Below are positions 33,377-43,681 of a stretch of DNA of 64,000 nucleotides, one piece after another. Numbering within the stretch: position 1 is the first letter of the stretch; every line of letters begins with the position of its first letter. The translations under genes were made by a program, and so were the position numbers. The stretch is from CAZBLK01 sp964492715 (GTDB lineage Bacteria; Bacillota; Clostridia; Lachnospirales; WRBF01). Where the stretch lies: the NCBI GenBank assembly GCA_964492715.1, contig CAZBLK010000010.1, positions 1 to 64,000 of the forward strand, read 5' to 3'. Under the pieces are notes generated by a model. The model was not told the origin of the DNA. It made no database searches and saw nothing but the letters and a program-made list of their open reading frames with translations.

Positions 33377-35980
33377 ATGCAAAAAAACAAAGCTACACGT
33401 CCGTATTTACCTTACTTTTTGGGAATAAGCTTGCTAATAATTGTAATTTTGTTTGCAGGCTTTTCGGCGTTTTCATACACCTCGTTAAAACAACTTGCTA
33501 AAGATATGCTAGTTGACGGCGGGAAAAAAACCGCAACGACAGCGAGCGACTTAATTAAAAAAAAGCAAGGGGTTCTTGTGTCAATTTCTGATGCAGGAAT
33601 TGTTTCTGATGATGAAATTTCTATTGAAGATAAGCTAAAGCTTATTACTTCATCTGTTGATTTGACAGAGTTTGAAGATATTTTTATAATTGATAAAAAA
33701 GGCAATGTTTACCCCGAAATTGATATTACTGAGCCTGTTTCAAACAGAACATTTTTCAAAAGCCTTCAAAACAAAGAATCTGTTATTTCAGAAATTACAT
33801 ATAATTCTCCTCAAAGGCGCACCGTGCCTTTTATTGCCGTGCCTGTAGCCAACAAAGGCAAAGGCGGCGAGGTTTTGGCAGTTGCTGCAACTGTTAAAAA
33901 TGACATGCTTCTTTCGCTTGTAATTAACAAAAGTGTTTCAAACGACGGGTACTGCGTAATAGCTGCAGATAACGGCGAAATTTTGGCTGGAAGCAGCGGA
34001 GTAACAAATGAAAAAACGATAGACATTGTTTACCCTGGTTTGTCAACCTTTTTGAAAGAAGGCATTTATGTTAACAGCGAAGATTACGGTGTAAAGTTTT
34101 ACGATGAGGACAACAAAGAAAAAATTGCAATTTTTATTCCAATTCAAGATACAAACTGGTTTTTAATTTCTTCAGCTAAAAAGGAAGTAGCTTATGCGCC
34201 TATGAACAGGCTTGCTTTAAGTGCTTTTGTACTAATGATTTTAACTTTAACCTTTATGCTTTCGGTGCTTACCGTTTTAATGCTAAGGTTTAAAAAGCTT
34301 GGCGAAAGAATGCAGGAAGAAGCTAAAAAGTCTTTGCTTGCAATTAATTTGGCAAACCTTTTTATTTTAGAGGTTACAAAAGCTGGAATAATTGTAAGCG
34401 CAAATGAAAACTTTTACAACACAACAGGCTATGACGCTGACGACATAGTTAATAAAAAGTTTGTAAACTTTCTAAGCAAAAATGACGTGAAGGTTTTTAA
34501 GTCGCATCTTGACAAAATTAATTTGGGCGGAGTTATTTCTGAAATTGACCTTTCAGTAAAGAAAAAGAACGGCGGAATTATTTACTTAATTTGGGACGCC
34601 TACTGCTCAGAGCCTTCAAACGACAACGCAAACCTTGAATTTATAGGAACAAACATTACAAACCTGAAAGAATATCAAAACAAAATTCATAAGCTTGCTT
34701 ACTTTGACGAGCTTACCGACAGGCCAAACAGGTTTTCACTTGAAGACACTGTGAACTCATTTTTCAAGCGTGATGTGCAGTTTGCTTTAATGCTTATAAA
34801 CATAGACAACTTCAAAATGATAAATGATGCACATGGCTTGTCTTTCGGGAATAAATATATAAAGCACGTATGCGACAGCATTTCTGAACTTGTAGATGAC
34901 GAGCAGCTTCTTTTTAAGCTTACAGGCGATGAATATGCTGTAGTTTACACAAACTATTTTGATTACGGCGATTTGGGTGAATATGCCGCAATTCTTTTTA
35001 ACAGCACTGCAAAAGAATATGTCATTGATGATATTGTTTTGAAAACAACTTGTAGCATAGGCATAAGCATTGCACACGAACACGGCGTTGACTTTGACAG
35101 CCTTTACAAGTCGGCTGACATTGCACTTACAAAAGCAAAAACTAGCGGAAAGGCAAGAATTACGTTCTTTGCTCAAAGAATGAACGAGGAACTTTTAGCA
35201 ATGCTTTCTCTTGACAGAGACTTAAAGCTTGCCATTGAAAACGAGGAGTTTGTTTTGTACTACCAGCCTCAGTACGACTTTGATACAGGTAAAATTTACG
35301 GCTTTGAAGCTTTAATTAGGTGGGTTAGCCCAACAAGGGGCTTTGTTTCGCCAGGTGTTTTCATTGGTGCTGCTGAAAAAAGCAGGCTAATCGTGCCAAT
35401 TGGAATTTGGGCTTTAAAAGAATCGGCGAACTTTGCAAAGGAAGTTGTTGCACTTGGTTACGAGGACATTTGCATTTCGGTAAATGTTTCTGTAATCCAG
35501 TTGTCAGAAGAAGACTTTGTGAAGTCGGTGCTTGACACGCTTGCAGAAACAGGCGTTAACTTCAAAAATATTAAAATTGAAATAACTGAATCGGTTATGA
35601 TGGAGTCTATTGAAGTTAACTTAGCAAAAATTAGAGAGCTTGTTGACGCAGGAATAAAAATTGCACTTGACGACTTTGGTACAGGCTATTCGTCTTTAAC
35701 GTACTTAAAGCGTATTCCTATACAATTGTTAAAGATTGACAAGTCTTTTGTCGATACTATACTTGACGACAACGAAAACAAAGAAATAATTACGTCTATA
35801 ATTGATTTGGCACACAACATAAAAATAAAGGTTGTTGCCGAAGGCGTAGAGGAAAAAACACAACTTTTATGGTTAAAACAAAGGGGTTGCAACATTTGCC
35901 AAGGCTACTACTCGGGCAAGCCTGTGCCACGAGAAAAGGCAATTGAGCAGCTTTCGGTTAATATTTATGACATTAGTTAA
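33377..35980 (+). CDS. Membrane Cache-PAS-GGDEF-EAL cyclic-di-GMP protein
   Basis: This 867-residue sensor has a membrane helix near 12-32, an extracellular Cache-type domain to about 275, a second helix near 278-303, a PAS domain near 328-431, GGDEF near 438-596 and EAL near 604-858. The GGDEF motif is degenerate at its first position (LTGDEYAVVY), while the EAL domain keeps its catalytic features (FEALIRW, KIEITES, LDDFGTGYSS, LLKIDKSFV, AEGVEEKTQ), so phosphodiesterase output seems likely, perhaps with GTP-modulated activity. The start was moved to the ATG at 33377 after AGGGAG. It lies directly upstream of cheA in the same direction. Confidence 0.9.
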   Translation: MQKNKATRPYLPYFLGISLLIIVILFAGFSAFSYTSLKQLAKDMLVDGGKKTATTASDLIKKKQGVLVSISDAGIVSDDEISIEDKLKLITSSVDLTEFEDIFIIDKKGNVYPEIDITEPVSNRTFFKSLQNKESVISEITYNSPQRRTVPFIAVPVANKGKGGEVLAVAATVKNDMLLSLVINKSVSNDGYCVIAADNGEILAGSSGVTNEKTIDIVYPGLSTFLKEGIYVNSEDYGVKFYDEDNKEKIAIFIPIQDTNWFLISSAKKEVAYAPMNRLALSAFVLMILTLTFMLSVLTVLMLRFKKLGERMQEEAKKSLLAINLANLFILEVTKAGIIVSANENFYNTTGYDADDIVNKKFVNFLSKNDVKVFKSHLDKINLGGVISEIDLSVKKKNGGIIYLIWDAYCSEPSNDNANLEFIGTNITNLKEYQNKIHKLAYFDELTDRPNRFSLEDTVNSFFKRDVQFALMLINIDNFKMINDAHGLSFGNKYIKHVCDSISELVDDEQLLFKLTGDEYAVVYTNYFDYGDLGEYAAILFNSTAKEYVIDDIVLKTTCSIGISIAHEHGVDFDSLYKSADIALTKAKTSGKARITFFAQRMNEELLAMLSLDRDLKLAIENEEFVLYYQPQYDFDTGKIYGFEALIRWVSPTRGFVSPGVFIGAAEKSRLIVPIGIWALKESANFAKEVVALGYEDICISVNVSVIQLSEEDFVKSVLDTLAETGVNFKNIKIEITESVMMESIEVNLAKIRELVDAGIKIALDDFGTGYSSLTYLKRIPIQLLKIDKSFVDTILDDNENKEIITSIIDLAHNIKIKVVAEGVEEKTQLLWLKQRGCNICQGYYSGKPVPREKAIEQLSVNIYDIS

Positions 35981-36012
35981 AATTAATTTTATACAGGGGG
36001 CGAGGTGTTTCT

Positions 36013-39000
36013 ATGATTGAAAATGAAGAATTTGTACAAGATTTTGTGGACGAAGCCAAGGCGCATTTGGACACGATAGAATCTTCCTTTTTACGTCCCG
36101 AGCTTTCACAAAGCGACCCAGAGCTTGTAAACGTTATATTTCGTGCAATTCACAGCATCAAAGGAACAGCCAGCTTTTTTGGGTTAAAAAGCATTGTTAC
36201 GCTTTCTCATGCAATGGAAAATGTTTTCGGGGAAATTCGTGCAGGGCGTATGAAAATTTCGTCTGCAATTTTAGACGAGCTTCTTTTGTGCAACGACTGC
36301 CTTAAAAATATGGTTGACAACGTTTTGGAAAGCGAAAATGTTGAGGTTTCTCCTTATGTAGAAAGCCTTAACAATGCAGTGGCAGAAGAAAATTCTGCAA
36401 AAGAACAAGGCGGAACAAAGAAGACGGCTAAAAATATCACCAAAGCAGATGATTCTGTAAAGGAAGATGGTTCTGTAAAAGAAGAAGGCACTACACTTGA
36501 TGTTTACGGAATAATTGAAAGCAACATAGGCGTTGTAGAAGAAAACGTTAAGTTTGGGCACAAAATTTATTTAGTTAGTGCAAGTATTTTCCCAATTAAA
36601 AAGTATGTTGAAGAACTGTGTGGAAAGTTTGAGTCTGTTGGAACTGTGCTTTATACCGACGCTTACGACAGCACAGCATTTGAAGGTAAGCCTAATAACA
36701 CTCCTGTAGCGTTTACCTTTTTACTAACAAGTGTTTTGGATAAAGAGCTTCTTTCTATGGGTGTTGACGTTCCAGCAAAAAATATTCAAACACTAACGCT
36801 AAAACAACAAACGAAAGTTGACGCAAAACAAGTTGTCAGCGAAATTACAGAACAAACGTATGAAGAACCAATATCTGAGGAGCAAAAGTTTGAAGACGGC
36901 ATTAGCCAAGCTGATGACATTGATATTTATGAGATAATTGAAAACAACAAAAACATTGTGGAAGAAAACGTAAGGTTTGGACACAAAGTTTATTTGCTGG
37001 AAGCAACTATTATACCTAATAAAAAAGAAGTAGACGAGCTGTGCGAAAAGGTGGAATCTGTCGGGGCAGTTCTTTATTCTAATGCAAAAGACAGCAAAAA
37101 AGCTTCCAAATTGTCTGCAGACACGCCGTATACTTTTTATTTCTTAATTACAAGCGTTTTAACGGTTGAATTTCTTTCAATGGGTGCAGATATTCCTGAA
37201 AGCTCAATTAAACAAATTCAGCTTAAAGAAAGCATTAAAAGAGCTAACGATGAAAACGACGACATTGTAAAAAGAGCAAAAGCGGTTTTTTCTGAATCTA
37301 AGTTAAGCAAAGAGGACGAGGAAAAAGAAATAAAGAAAGAAGTAGAGAAAGAGATAAAGACAGAAGTAAAGAAAGAAGTAAAGAAAGAAATAAACGAAGA
37401 AATTAAGCTTCCGCTTTTGCCAAAAGTTGAAGGCTTAGAGCTTCCTTTGATAGCCTCTGTTGAAGTTGGGCAACAACAAAACACACCTCAACAGACGCAA
37501 GTTGCTTCACGCAAGCCAAGGCATGTTGACGACAGTCTTCGAGTAAACGTTTCGGTTTTAAACGACTTAATTGACATGTCAAGCGAGCTTATTTTGGGGC
37601 GCAACCAGCTTTTGGCTACACTTGAAAATTATAGGAAGCACATACCTGGCTTGCAAACTATTCTGCAAAATATTGACAGGCTTTCAAGCTCTATGCAGGA
37701 AAAAATTATGCAAACACGAATGCAGCCGTTAAGCAACGTGTTTAACAGGTTTCCTAGAGTTATTCACGACTTGTCAAAGCTACTTAACAAAGAAATTGAC
37801 CTTCACATAACAGGTGATGACGTAGAGCTTGACAAAACAGTAATTGAAGGGCTTTCAGACCCACTAACGCACCTTGTTAGAAACGCCGCAGACCATGGTA
37901 TTGAAACACCGGAAGTTCGTGAAATAAAAGGTAAGCCACGTGTAGGTACAATAAGTATTAAAGCATACCACGATGGAGGGTATGTTCACATTGATGTAAC
38001 AGACGACGGTGCAGGGCTAAACCCTCATAAGCTAAAGAAAAAAGCTGTAGAAAAAGGCATTTTAACAGAAGCCGAAGTTGAAGCCTTAACAGAAAAAGAA
38101 GTTTTACAGCTTATTTTGCGTCCGGGGTTTTCAACCGCAAGCCAAATAACCGACATTTCGGGGCGTGGCGTTGGAATGGACGTGGTTAAAACAAACATTG
38201 AAAAGCTTGGCGGTACAATTGAAATTCATTCTCACGCAAATCACGGCAGCACTATGCGCTTGCTTTTGCCGCTTACGCTTGCAATTGTGCAGTCTCTTAT
38301 TGTTGAAACTGAGGGTGTGCGCTTTGTTTTGCCACAAATTAACTTAAAAGAAATTGTTCGGGTTTACGGCGAAGGCAACAATGAAATTCATAAAATTGAA
38401 TTTATACACGACATAGAAGTTTTGCGCCTTAGAAACAAGCTTTTGCCAATAATTCGGCTTGCCGACATTTTGGGAATGCAGCAAAACCATTGTGAGTTTC
38501 CGCAAAAGAAAATGCGGGTTCTTGTTTTAAAAATTGGAATGAGGACATTTGGGCTTTTGGTTGACGACATTTTAGGCAGAGAAGAAATTCTTGTTAAGCC
38601 GCTTCCAAGGCATTTGGGCAACTGCATTTTTTACTCGGGCGTTACAATTATGGGTGACGGAAAAACCTCAATGATTCTTGACCCAGCTGGAATTTTAAGC
38701 TACTCTTTGCACAACCACATAGATGATGAGGAAGTAGAGGAAGAAGAAGTAGACGACAAAGGCTTCTCGGCAGAAATGCAAAACCTTATTATGTTTAAAT
38801 GCTCTGGTGAAGAAACCTTTGCAATTGACATGAATATGGTTTCCAGAGTTCAAGAAATTAAGCGCAGCTCCATTGAACGAATAGGCGACAAAGAGTTTAT
38901 TAAGCTTAACGGCTCGGCTTTAAGAATTATTCGTCCAGAAGATTATTTGCCTGTTACAAAAGCTTCGTATACAAAGGAAAAGCTTTATGTGCTTATTCCT

Positions 39001-39612
39001 AAGCTTGTTAGGCACCCGATTGGTGTTTTAATTGACAAAATTTTGGACAATTTGAACACTAAGCTAAAGCTTAACAGCGAGGACATAAGAACAGAAGGGG
39101 TTGTTGGAACAATTGTTCACAACGACAGAATTTTGACTATTGTCAACTTGTACGAAGTTTTTGAAAAGGCAGACCCAAGCCACTTTACGAAAAGGCTGAA
39201 GCATATAGGTATTGGGCGCAGCATTTTGCTTGCAGAGGACACACCGTTTTTCCAAAAGGTAATTGCAAGGTATTTAGAAAGTGTAGGCTACAACGTAACC
39301 GTTGTTCCTGACGGTGCTAGGGCGCTTGAAGAACTTGCAGAGCATGAATTTGATGCACTTGTTTCAGACATTCAAATGCCGCATATAGATGGGCTTGAGC
39401 TTGTAAGGCGTGTAAGAAGCGACCCTAAGCTTGCAAACCTTCCAGCAATTGCTGTTACGAGCATGTCTAACAAGGCAAGCGTAGAAAGCGGTTATGAAAG
39501 TGGGTTTGACTTTTACGAGCTAAAGCTGGACCGTGAAAAGTTGGCTGTTACAATTGAAAAGGCAATAAAAAAACGGAAAAGGAGGTCCGTGAATGAAAAT
39601 TCTAAGCTTTAG
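36013..39612 (+). CDS. cheA: Hybrid chemotaxis histidine kinase CheA with duplicated P2-like domain and receiver
   Basis: This 1199-residue kinase starts with an Hpt domain, phospho-acceptor His47 in HSIKGTASF. Two homologous P2-like modules follow, near 164-262 and 305-405; both begin Y-IIE-N--VVEENV-FGHK-YL. A Lys/Glu-rich linker lies near 435-466, the dimerisation helices near 509, and the ATPase from about 600 (LVRNAADHG, DDGAGLN, GRGVGMDVV). Two CheW-like domains (about 754-890 and 920-1060) and a C-terminal receiver with Asp near 1119 (DALVSDIQMPHIDG) end the protein. The receiver's lysine region reads YELKLD instead of the usual KP, so its chemistry may be altered. The next gene, cheW, overlaps it by 20 nt. 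Confidence 0.93.
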   Translation: MIENEEFVQDFVDEAKAHLDTIESSFLRPELSQSDPELVNVIFRAIHSIKGTASFFGLKSIVTLSHAMENVFGEIRAGRMKISSAILDELLLCNDCLKNMVDNVLESENVEVSPYVESLNNAVAEENSAKEQGGTKKTAKNITKADDSVKEDGSVKEEGTTLDVYGIIESNIGVVEENVKFGHKIYLVSASIFPIKKYVEELCGKFESVGTVLYTDAYDSTAFEGKPNNTPVAFTFLLTSVLDKELLSMGVDVPAKNIQTLTLKQQTKVDAKQVVSEITEQTYEEPISEEQKFEDGISQADDIDIYEIIENNKNIVEENVRFGHKVYLLEATIIPNKKEVDELCEKVESVGAVLYSNAKDSKKASKLSADTPYTFYFLITSVLTVEFLSMGADIPESSIKQIQLKESIKRANDENDDIVKRAKAVFSESKLSKEDEEKEIKKEVEKEIKTEVKKEVKKEINEEIKLPLLPKVEGLELPLIASVEVGQQQNTPQQTQVASRKPRHVDDSLRVNVSVLNDLIDMSSELILGRNQLLATLENYRKHIPGLQTILQNIDRLSSSMQEKIMQTRMQPLSNVFNRFPRVIHDLSKLLNKEIDLHITGDDVELDKTVIEGLSDPLTHLVRNAADHGIETPEVREIKGKPRVGTISIKAYHDGGYVHIDVTDDGAGLNPHKLKKKAVEKGILTEAEVEALTEKEVLQLILRPGFSTASQITDISGRGVGMDVVKTNIEKLGGTIEIHSHANHGSTMRLLLPLTLAIVQSLIVETEGVRFVLPQINLKEIVRVYGEGNNEIHKIEFIHDIEVLRLRNKLLPIIRLADILGMQQNHCEFPQKKMRVLVLKIGMRTFGLLVDDILGREEILVKPLPRHLGNCIFYSGVTIMGDGKTSMILDPAGILSYSLHNHIDDEEVEEEEVDDKGFSAEMQNLIMFKCSGEETFAIDMNMVSRVQEIKRSSIERIGDKEFIKLNGSALRIIRPEDYLPVTKASYTKEKLYVLIPKLVRHPIGVLIDKILDNLNTKLKLNSEDIRTEGVVGTIVHNDRILTIVNLYEVFEKADPSHFTKRLKHIGIGRSILLAEDTPFFQKVIARYLESVGYNVTVVPDGARALEELAEHEFDALVSDIQMPHIDGLELVRRVRSDPKLANLPAIAVTSMSNKASVESGYESGFDFYELKLDREKLAVTIEKAIKKRKRRSVNENSKL

Positions 39613-40015
39613 CCTTAATGATGAGCTTTACGGTATTGAAATTTCAAACGTCAAGGAAATTAACCGTAACGTTGAATATTCTTTTGTTCCTACAGCACCT
39701 AAAAATGTGCTAGGGCTTTTAAACCTTCGTGGCCAAGTTGTTACTCTTTTAGACCTTGCCATGACACTAAATTTTGGAAAAAGCAAATGCAACGGCGTTT
39801 GTACTTGCATAATTTTGAAATCGCAGTTTGGTGAAAGCGGCCTTCTTGCCGTTTTAATTGACAAAACAGGTGATGTAATTGACATTGATGACAGCAGCTT
39901 GGAAGCGCCGCCGCTTTCGGACGACAGCCACAGGTTTGCTTATTTAAAGTATATTGCACACGTAAACGGCGAGCTTTTAATGGTTATAGATACAGAAAAA
40001 ATTATTTCTTTTTAA
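39593..40015 (+). CDS. cheW: Chemotaxis coupling protein CheW
   Basis: This 140-residue single CheW domain couples chemoreceptors to CheA. Typical segments are LYGIEISNVKEINRNVEYSFVP, VLGLLNLRGQVVTLLDLA and the final YIAHVNGELLMVIDTEKII. AAAGGAGGTCCG precedes the start inside the end of cheA. It has three cysteines in a row of five residues (CNGVCTC) not usual for CheW. Confidence 0.92.
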   Translation: MKILSFSLNDELYGIEISNVKEINRNVEYSFVPTAPKNVLGLLNLRGQVVTLLDLAMTLNFGKSKCNGVCTCIILKSQFGESGLLAVLIDKTGDVIDIDDSSLEAPPLSDDSHRFAYLKYIAHVNGELLMVIDTEKIISF

Positions 40016-40133
40016 TTTTTAGGGCATGTTTAAAATTTCTTTTGTGGGTTTTTCAAGCAGCCCCTAATATAAAGACTACAACAGAGTCAAACAATACCGC
40101 ATAAATAACTTTACGGAAAGGGAGTTGATTTGA

Positions 40134-42143
40134 ATGAAGTTTTACAGAAACATGCGAATTAGAAGCAAGTTACTAGCAGGCTTTCTAATAATGGCAATTC
40201 TTTCAGTTTTATCAGTTGTTATTGCCTACACCACCATTGTTAAAATGGACACAAAAACAAACTTCATTTATTCAAATGTAGTGGAGCCGCTTGCTGTCCT
40301 TGCCAATTTGTCAAAGACGTTTCAGCGTGAGCGTGTTGAAATAAGAAACGTCATTTTAAACAGTGACGAGCCAGAATTGCTTCAAGAGTCCAAGTCTAGG
40401 CTTGATGCCCAACATCAACAAATTAATGTTCTGGTTGAAAAAATGAAGCCAATACTTGTAACAGACTATAGCAAAGAGCTTATGACTAGATTTGTCGAGT
40501 GTCAAGATACAATAATCAAAAACACTCCAAAATTGTTTGAGCTTGCAAGTAACAGTAAAGACGAAGCGTATATATTTTTAAAGAACGAGTTGTCAGTTTA
40601 CGCTGCAGAAGCTGACAAAGCACTTGACGAGTTAATAGAATTAGGCGTTACAAAAGGTTCAAATACGTCAGACGACATTACGAAAGATGCATCAAGCGCA
40701 AAAACTGCAATGATTATTACTATAGCTATTACAATTTCTCTTTCACTACTTTTGGGCTTGTTTATTTCTGGCACTATGAGTAAGTCTGTTTACAATTTAA
40801 TGGAGCTTATGAACAGGGCAAAAAACGGCGACCTTACAGTAATTGGAAACGATACATCATCAGATGAAATTGGGCAGCTTACACTTGCCTTAAATGAGTT
40901 TATTGGAAAAATATGCAATGTAGTTACACAAATTCTTGATACAACGGTAGACTTGAGAAAATCCAGCGACAACATGCTTAGCGTTTCTGAAACTTTGTCG
41001 GAAAACAGCGAAAGCACAAATATGAAAACAAGTATTTTAAGTTCGTCTGTTGAAGAAATTTCAGCAGGAATGACAGGCTCTGCAAACATGCTTTCGTCTA
41101 CAAGCTCTAACATAAGCATCATTGCTTCGGCTGTTGAAAGCATAAGCAGCAACATAAGAAGTTTTGCTTCTGCTTCTGAACAAACTTCAATTAGTGTTCA
41201 GCAAGCAACAGGGCTTGTTTCAAACATTACCCACAGCATAGTTACAGTTTCTCGTTCGGCAGCAGACGTTTCATCTTCTGTAGAAAACGTAGTTACTTCT
41301 GTTAAGGAAATTGACCTTTCGCTTAACGAAGTTAGCAAAAATTGCGAGTCTTCAATGCAAATTATGGTTGACGCCGGAATTAAAGCAAAAGAAACAAACG
41401 AAATTATTGCAAGGCTTAACACTTCATCAAAGCAAATTGGTAAAATTGTAAGCGTAATTAACGACATTGCAGACCAAACAAACATGCTTGCGCTTAACGC
41501 TGCTATAGAAGCGGCTGGCGCTGGCGAAGCAGGAAAAGGCTTTGCTGTCGTTGCAAACGAAGTTAAAGAGCTTGCAAAGCAAACAGCAGAAGCAACCGAG
41601 GAAATTTCTGGGCAAATTGAAAGTATGCAAGACAGCATGTCTGCGGCAATCGAAGCTGTTAGCGACATAACAAGCGTAATTTCTGAAATGACAACGATAA
41701 CTAATAGAATTGCTTCTTCAGTAACAGAACAGTCCGCTACAACAGGAGACATTTCAAAGGCTGCTGTAAATGCTGCTGAAAAGGTTCATCAAATTACAAA
41801 AGAAATTAGCGAAGTTTCTTCAAATGCGACAGACGTTACACGAAATGTTGAAGAGTCTTCAAAAGGCGTGCGTGAAATGGCTAAGTCGTCGGCAGAGCTT
41901 GCAAAAGCTTCAGACGATGTAGCTATGAACTCGGAAAGGGCAGCAGTTAGCGTTTCCGAAGTTTCAAGAACGACTGGTGAAATTTCAAGAGGTGTTGTTG
42001 ATATTTCACGCAACATACAAGAAATTTACAACTCAACTAATGAGGTTGCAACTGGAGCAGAGGTTACAACCGCTTCTGCAAAACGGCTTGCCGAGGTTGC
42101 AAAAACTTTGGAAACTATTGTTTCTCAATTTAAAACTTTATAA
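40134..42143 (+). CDS. Methyl-accepting chemotaxis protein with four-helix-bundle sensor
   Basis: This 669-residue chemoreceptor has membrane helix 1 near 12-34 and a helical periplasm-facing 4HB-type domain of about 150 residues. Helix 2 is near 190-213, followed by HAMP, and the cytoplasmic signalling domain has its tip near 442-470 (IADQTNMLALNAAIEAAGAGEAGKGFAVVANEVKELA). The tip has Gly where many receptors have Arg (EAAGAGE), a known natural variant. GGGAGTTG precedes the start. It lies inside the chemotaxis cluster, between cheW and cheB, and is the likely dedicated receptor. Confidence 0.92.
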   Translation: MKFYRNMRIRSKLLAGFLIMAILSVLSVVIAYTTIVKMDTKTNFIYSNVVEPLAVLANLSKTFQRERVEIRNVILNSDEPELLQESKSRLDAQHQQINVLVEKMKPILVTDYSKELMTRFVECQDTIIKNTPKLFELASNSKDEAYIFLKNELSVYAAEADKALDELIELGVTKGSNTSDDITKDASSAKTAMIITIAITISLSLLLGLFISGTMSKSVYNLMELMNRAKNGDLTVIGNDTSSDEIGQLTLALNEFIGKICNVVTQILDTTVDLRKSSDNMLSVSETLSENSESTNMKTSILSSSVEEISAGMTGSANMLSSTSSNISIIASAVESISSNIRSFASASEQTSISVQQATGLVSNITHSIVTVSRSAADVSSSVENVVTSVKEIDLSLNEVSKNCESSMQIMVDAGIKAKETNEIIARLNTSSKQIGKIVSVINDIADQTNMLALNAAIEAAGAGEAGKGFAVVANEVKELAKQTAEATEEISGQIESMQDSMSAAIEAVSDITSVISEMTTITNRIASSVTEQSATTGDISKAAVNAAEKVHQITKEISEVSSNATDVTRNVEESSKGVREMAKSSAELAKASDDVAMNSERAAVSVSEVSRTTGEISRGVVDISRNIQEIYNSTNEVATGAEVTTASAKRLAEVAKTLETIVSQFKTL

Positions 42144-42199
42144 GTGTTATCTGCGTTAGGTGTGAATTTGAAAACATTAATACATTTTGAAATATAGAG

Positions 42200-42228
42200 A
42201 TTTTAAAAGGAAAAGCACCTTTTAAAAT
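42200..42228 (+). terminator. Hairpin between the chemoreceptor and cheB
   Basis: ATTTTAAAAGG and CCTTTTAAAAT form a perfect 11-bp stem around a 7-nt loop. No T-tract follows (TTCCTCC), so it may be a processing or stabilising structure. Confidence 0.4.
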
Positions 42229-42265
42229 TTCCTCCTTTACGTAGAATAGACAGTGGGTGGTTATC

Positions 42266-43339
42266 TTGAACATACTAATTATAGACGATTCAATATTATA
42301 CAAAAAAATATTTAGGGCTGCACTTGCAGATGTTTGCAGTGAAGCTCGAGTTCATGATGCCTCCTGTTCTGATTCTGCTTTTTCTTTAATTGAGTCTGAA
42401 GAATACGGCTTAATTTTACTTGACATTGTAATGAACACAGAAAAAAGCTTTGGGCTTTTGAAAAAAATTGCAACAAGCTTTCCAGAGCTGCCTGTTGTTG
42501 TTCTTTCAAGCCCATTGAGCAAAAAATGGTCTGACACAGTAAACGCCATGAACATGGGCGCCGCAGATTTTATTATTAAGCCGCTTGACGAAAGCTATTC
42601 AACAAACCTTGAGGGCATTAGAGGAAGAATTAAAACAATTTTGCCTCAGCTACAGCAAAAATATAAAATGCTCAAAGGAGCTTTGGACGAATCCAAAAGG
42701 GCTGCGGCAAAGCGCCCTGTTTGCAAAACAAACGCAACAAAGCTTAGTGGTGTTGACATTGTTGTTATTGCTGCTTCAACGGGTGGACCTCGTGCGCTTG
42801 AACTTTTGGTTTCAAAATTGCCAAAAGACTTCAACACGCCAACGCTTATTGTTCAGCACATGCCGCCGCATTTTACTGCAATTTTGGCTGAAAGCATTGA
42901 CAAAAAAACGCATTTGCAAGTTTTGGAAGGTGACAACGGCGAAATTGTTCAAAACAACAAGGTGATAATTGCCCCTGGGGGAATTCACATGACTGTTGCG
43001 GAAGGCTTTGTTAAAAGCAAAGTTGTTCGGCTTAAAGACAGTGAGTCTGTAAACGGTGTGCGGCCTTCTGCCGACGTTTTGTTTGAGTCGGTTGCAAAGG
43101 TTTACAGTGGTGCAAGGGTTTTGGCTGTTGTAATGACAGGCATGGGTTGCGATGGGGCTAAAGGAGTTTCCGAGCTTAAAAACAGTTGTAAGTGCTACTG
43201 CCTTGCACAAAGTGAGGAGTCGTGCACTGTTTACGGAATGTCCAGAGTTATTGTTGAGCGTAATCTTTATGACGAAATTGTCGATTTAGAAAGTTTAGCT
43301 GAAAGAATTAGTTATATAACTAAAAACGGCACAGGATAA
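42266..43339 (+). CDS. cheB: Chemotaxis protein-glutamate methylesterase CheB
   Basis: This protein demethylates and deamidates chemoreceptors when phosphorylated. It has a receiver domain (NILIIDDS, phospho-Asp in LILLDIVMN) and a methylesterase domain with the catalytic triad in AASTGGPRALE (Ser), VQHMPPHFT (His) and VMTGMGCDGA (Asp). The start is probably TTG at 42266 (357 residues) after GTGGGTGG; GTG at 42257 would add three residues. Confidence 0.93.
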   Translation: MNILIIDDSILYKKIFRAALADVCSEARVHDASCSDSAFSLIESEEYGLILLDIVMNTEKSFGLLKKIATSFPELPVVVLSSPLSKKWSDTVNAMNMGAADFIIKPLDESYSTNLEGIRGRIKTILPQLQQKYKMLKGALDESKRAAAKRPVCKTNATKLSGVDIVVIAASTGGPRALELLVSKLPKDFNTPTLIVQHMPPHFTAILAESIDKKTHLQVLEGDNGEIVQNNKVIIAPGGIHMTVAEGFVKSKVVRLKDSESVNGVRPSADVLFESVAKVYSGARVLAVVMTGMGCDGAKGVSELKNSCKCYCLAQSEESCTVYGMSRVIVERNLYDEIVDLESLAERISYITKNGTG

Positions 43340-43360
43340 TTGAACTTAGAGCTTGTCAAT

Positions 43361-43457
43361 AGCAATTCCAGAAAATAACGATAGAAGCGAAGCATTTTCA
43401 CAAACGTTTCAACGTGAAAATATGCTGAAGCTTCTGGAGATTATTTTCGGAATTGCT
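43361..43457. repeat. About 100-bp imperfect palindrome with AGCAATT termini (copy 2)
   Basis: AGCAATTCCAGAAAATAA at the left matches the reverse complement of TTATTTTCGGAATTGCT at the right. Inner arms AGCATTTTCAC and GTGAAAATATGCT also pair around AAACGTTT. It occupies the first third of the 342-bp gap between cheB and cheR, which otherwise holds only the promoter at 43576 and no gene. Confidence 0.55.
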
Positions 43458-43575
43458 GTATAAAGAGAATTTAAGGATAAGCTCTATTATAAGTGCAAAT
43501 ATATAACTCAATAGATTTTAAAAACTTTACATTTAAAAATTTTATGTGAAATGTATAGCGCATTTTAAATTTTAA

Positions 43576-43584
43576 TGTTATAAT
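43576..43584 (+). promoter_or_regulatory. Extended -10 promoter upstream of cheR
   Basis: TGTTATAAT, a TGn-extended perfect -10 without a convincing -35, about 95 nt before the cheR start. Confidence 0.4.
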
Positions 43585-43681
43585 AAAATGAACATTAATT
43601 ATGCGCTAAACGGCTAAATTGTTAATATATTTATTAACAATTAGTATCCTTGCTGTCTGACAGATTAGGAGATGAATATTG

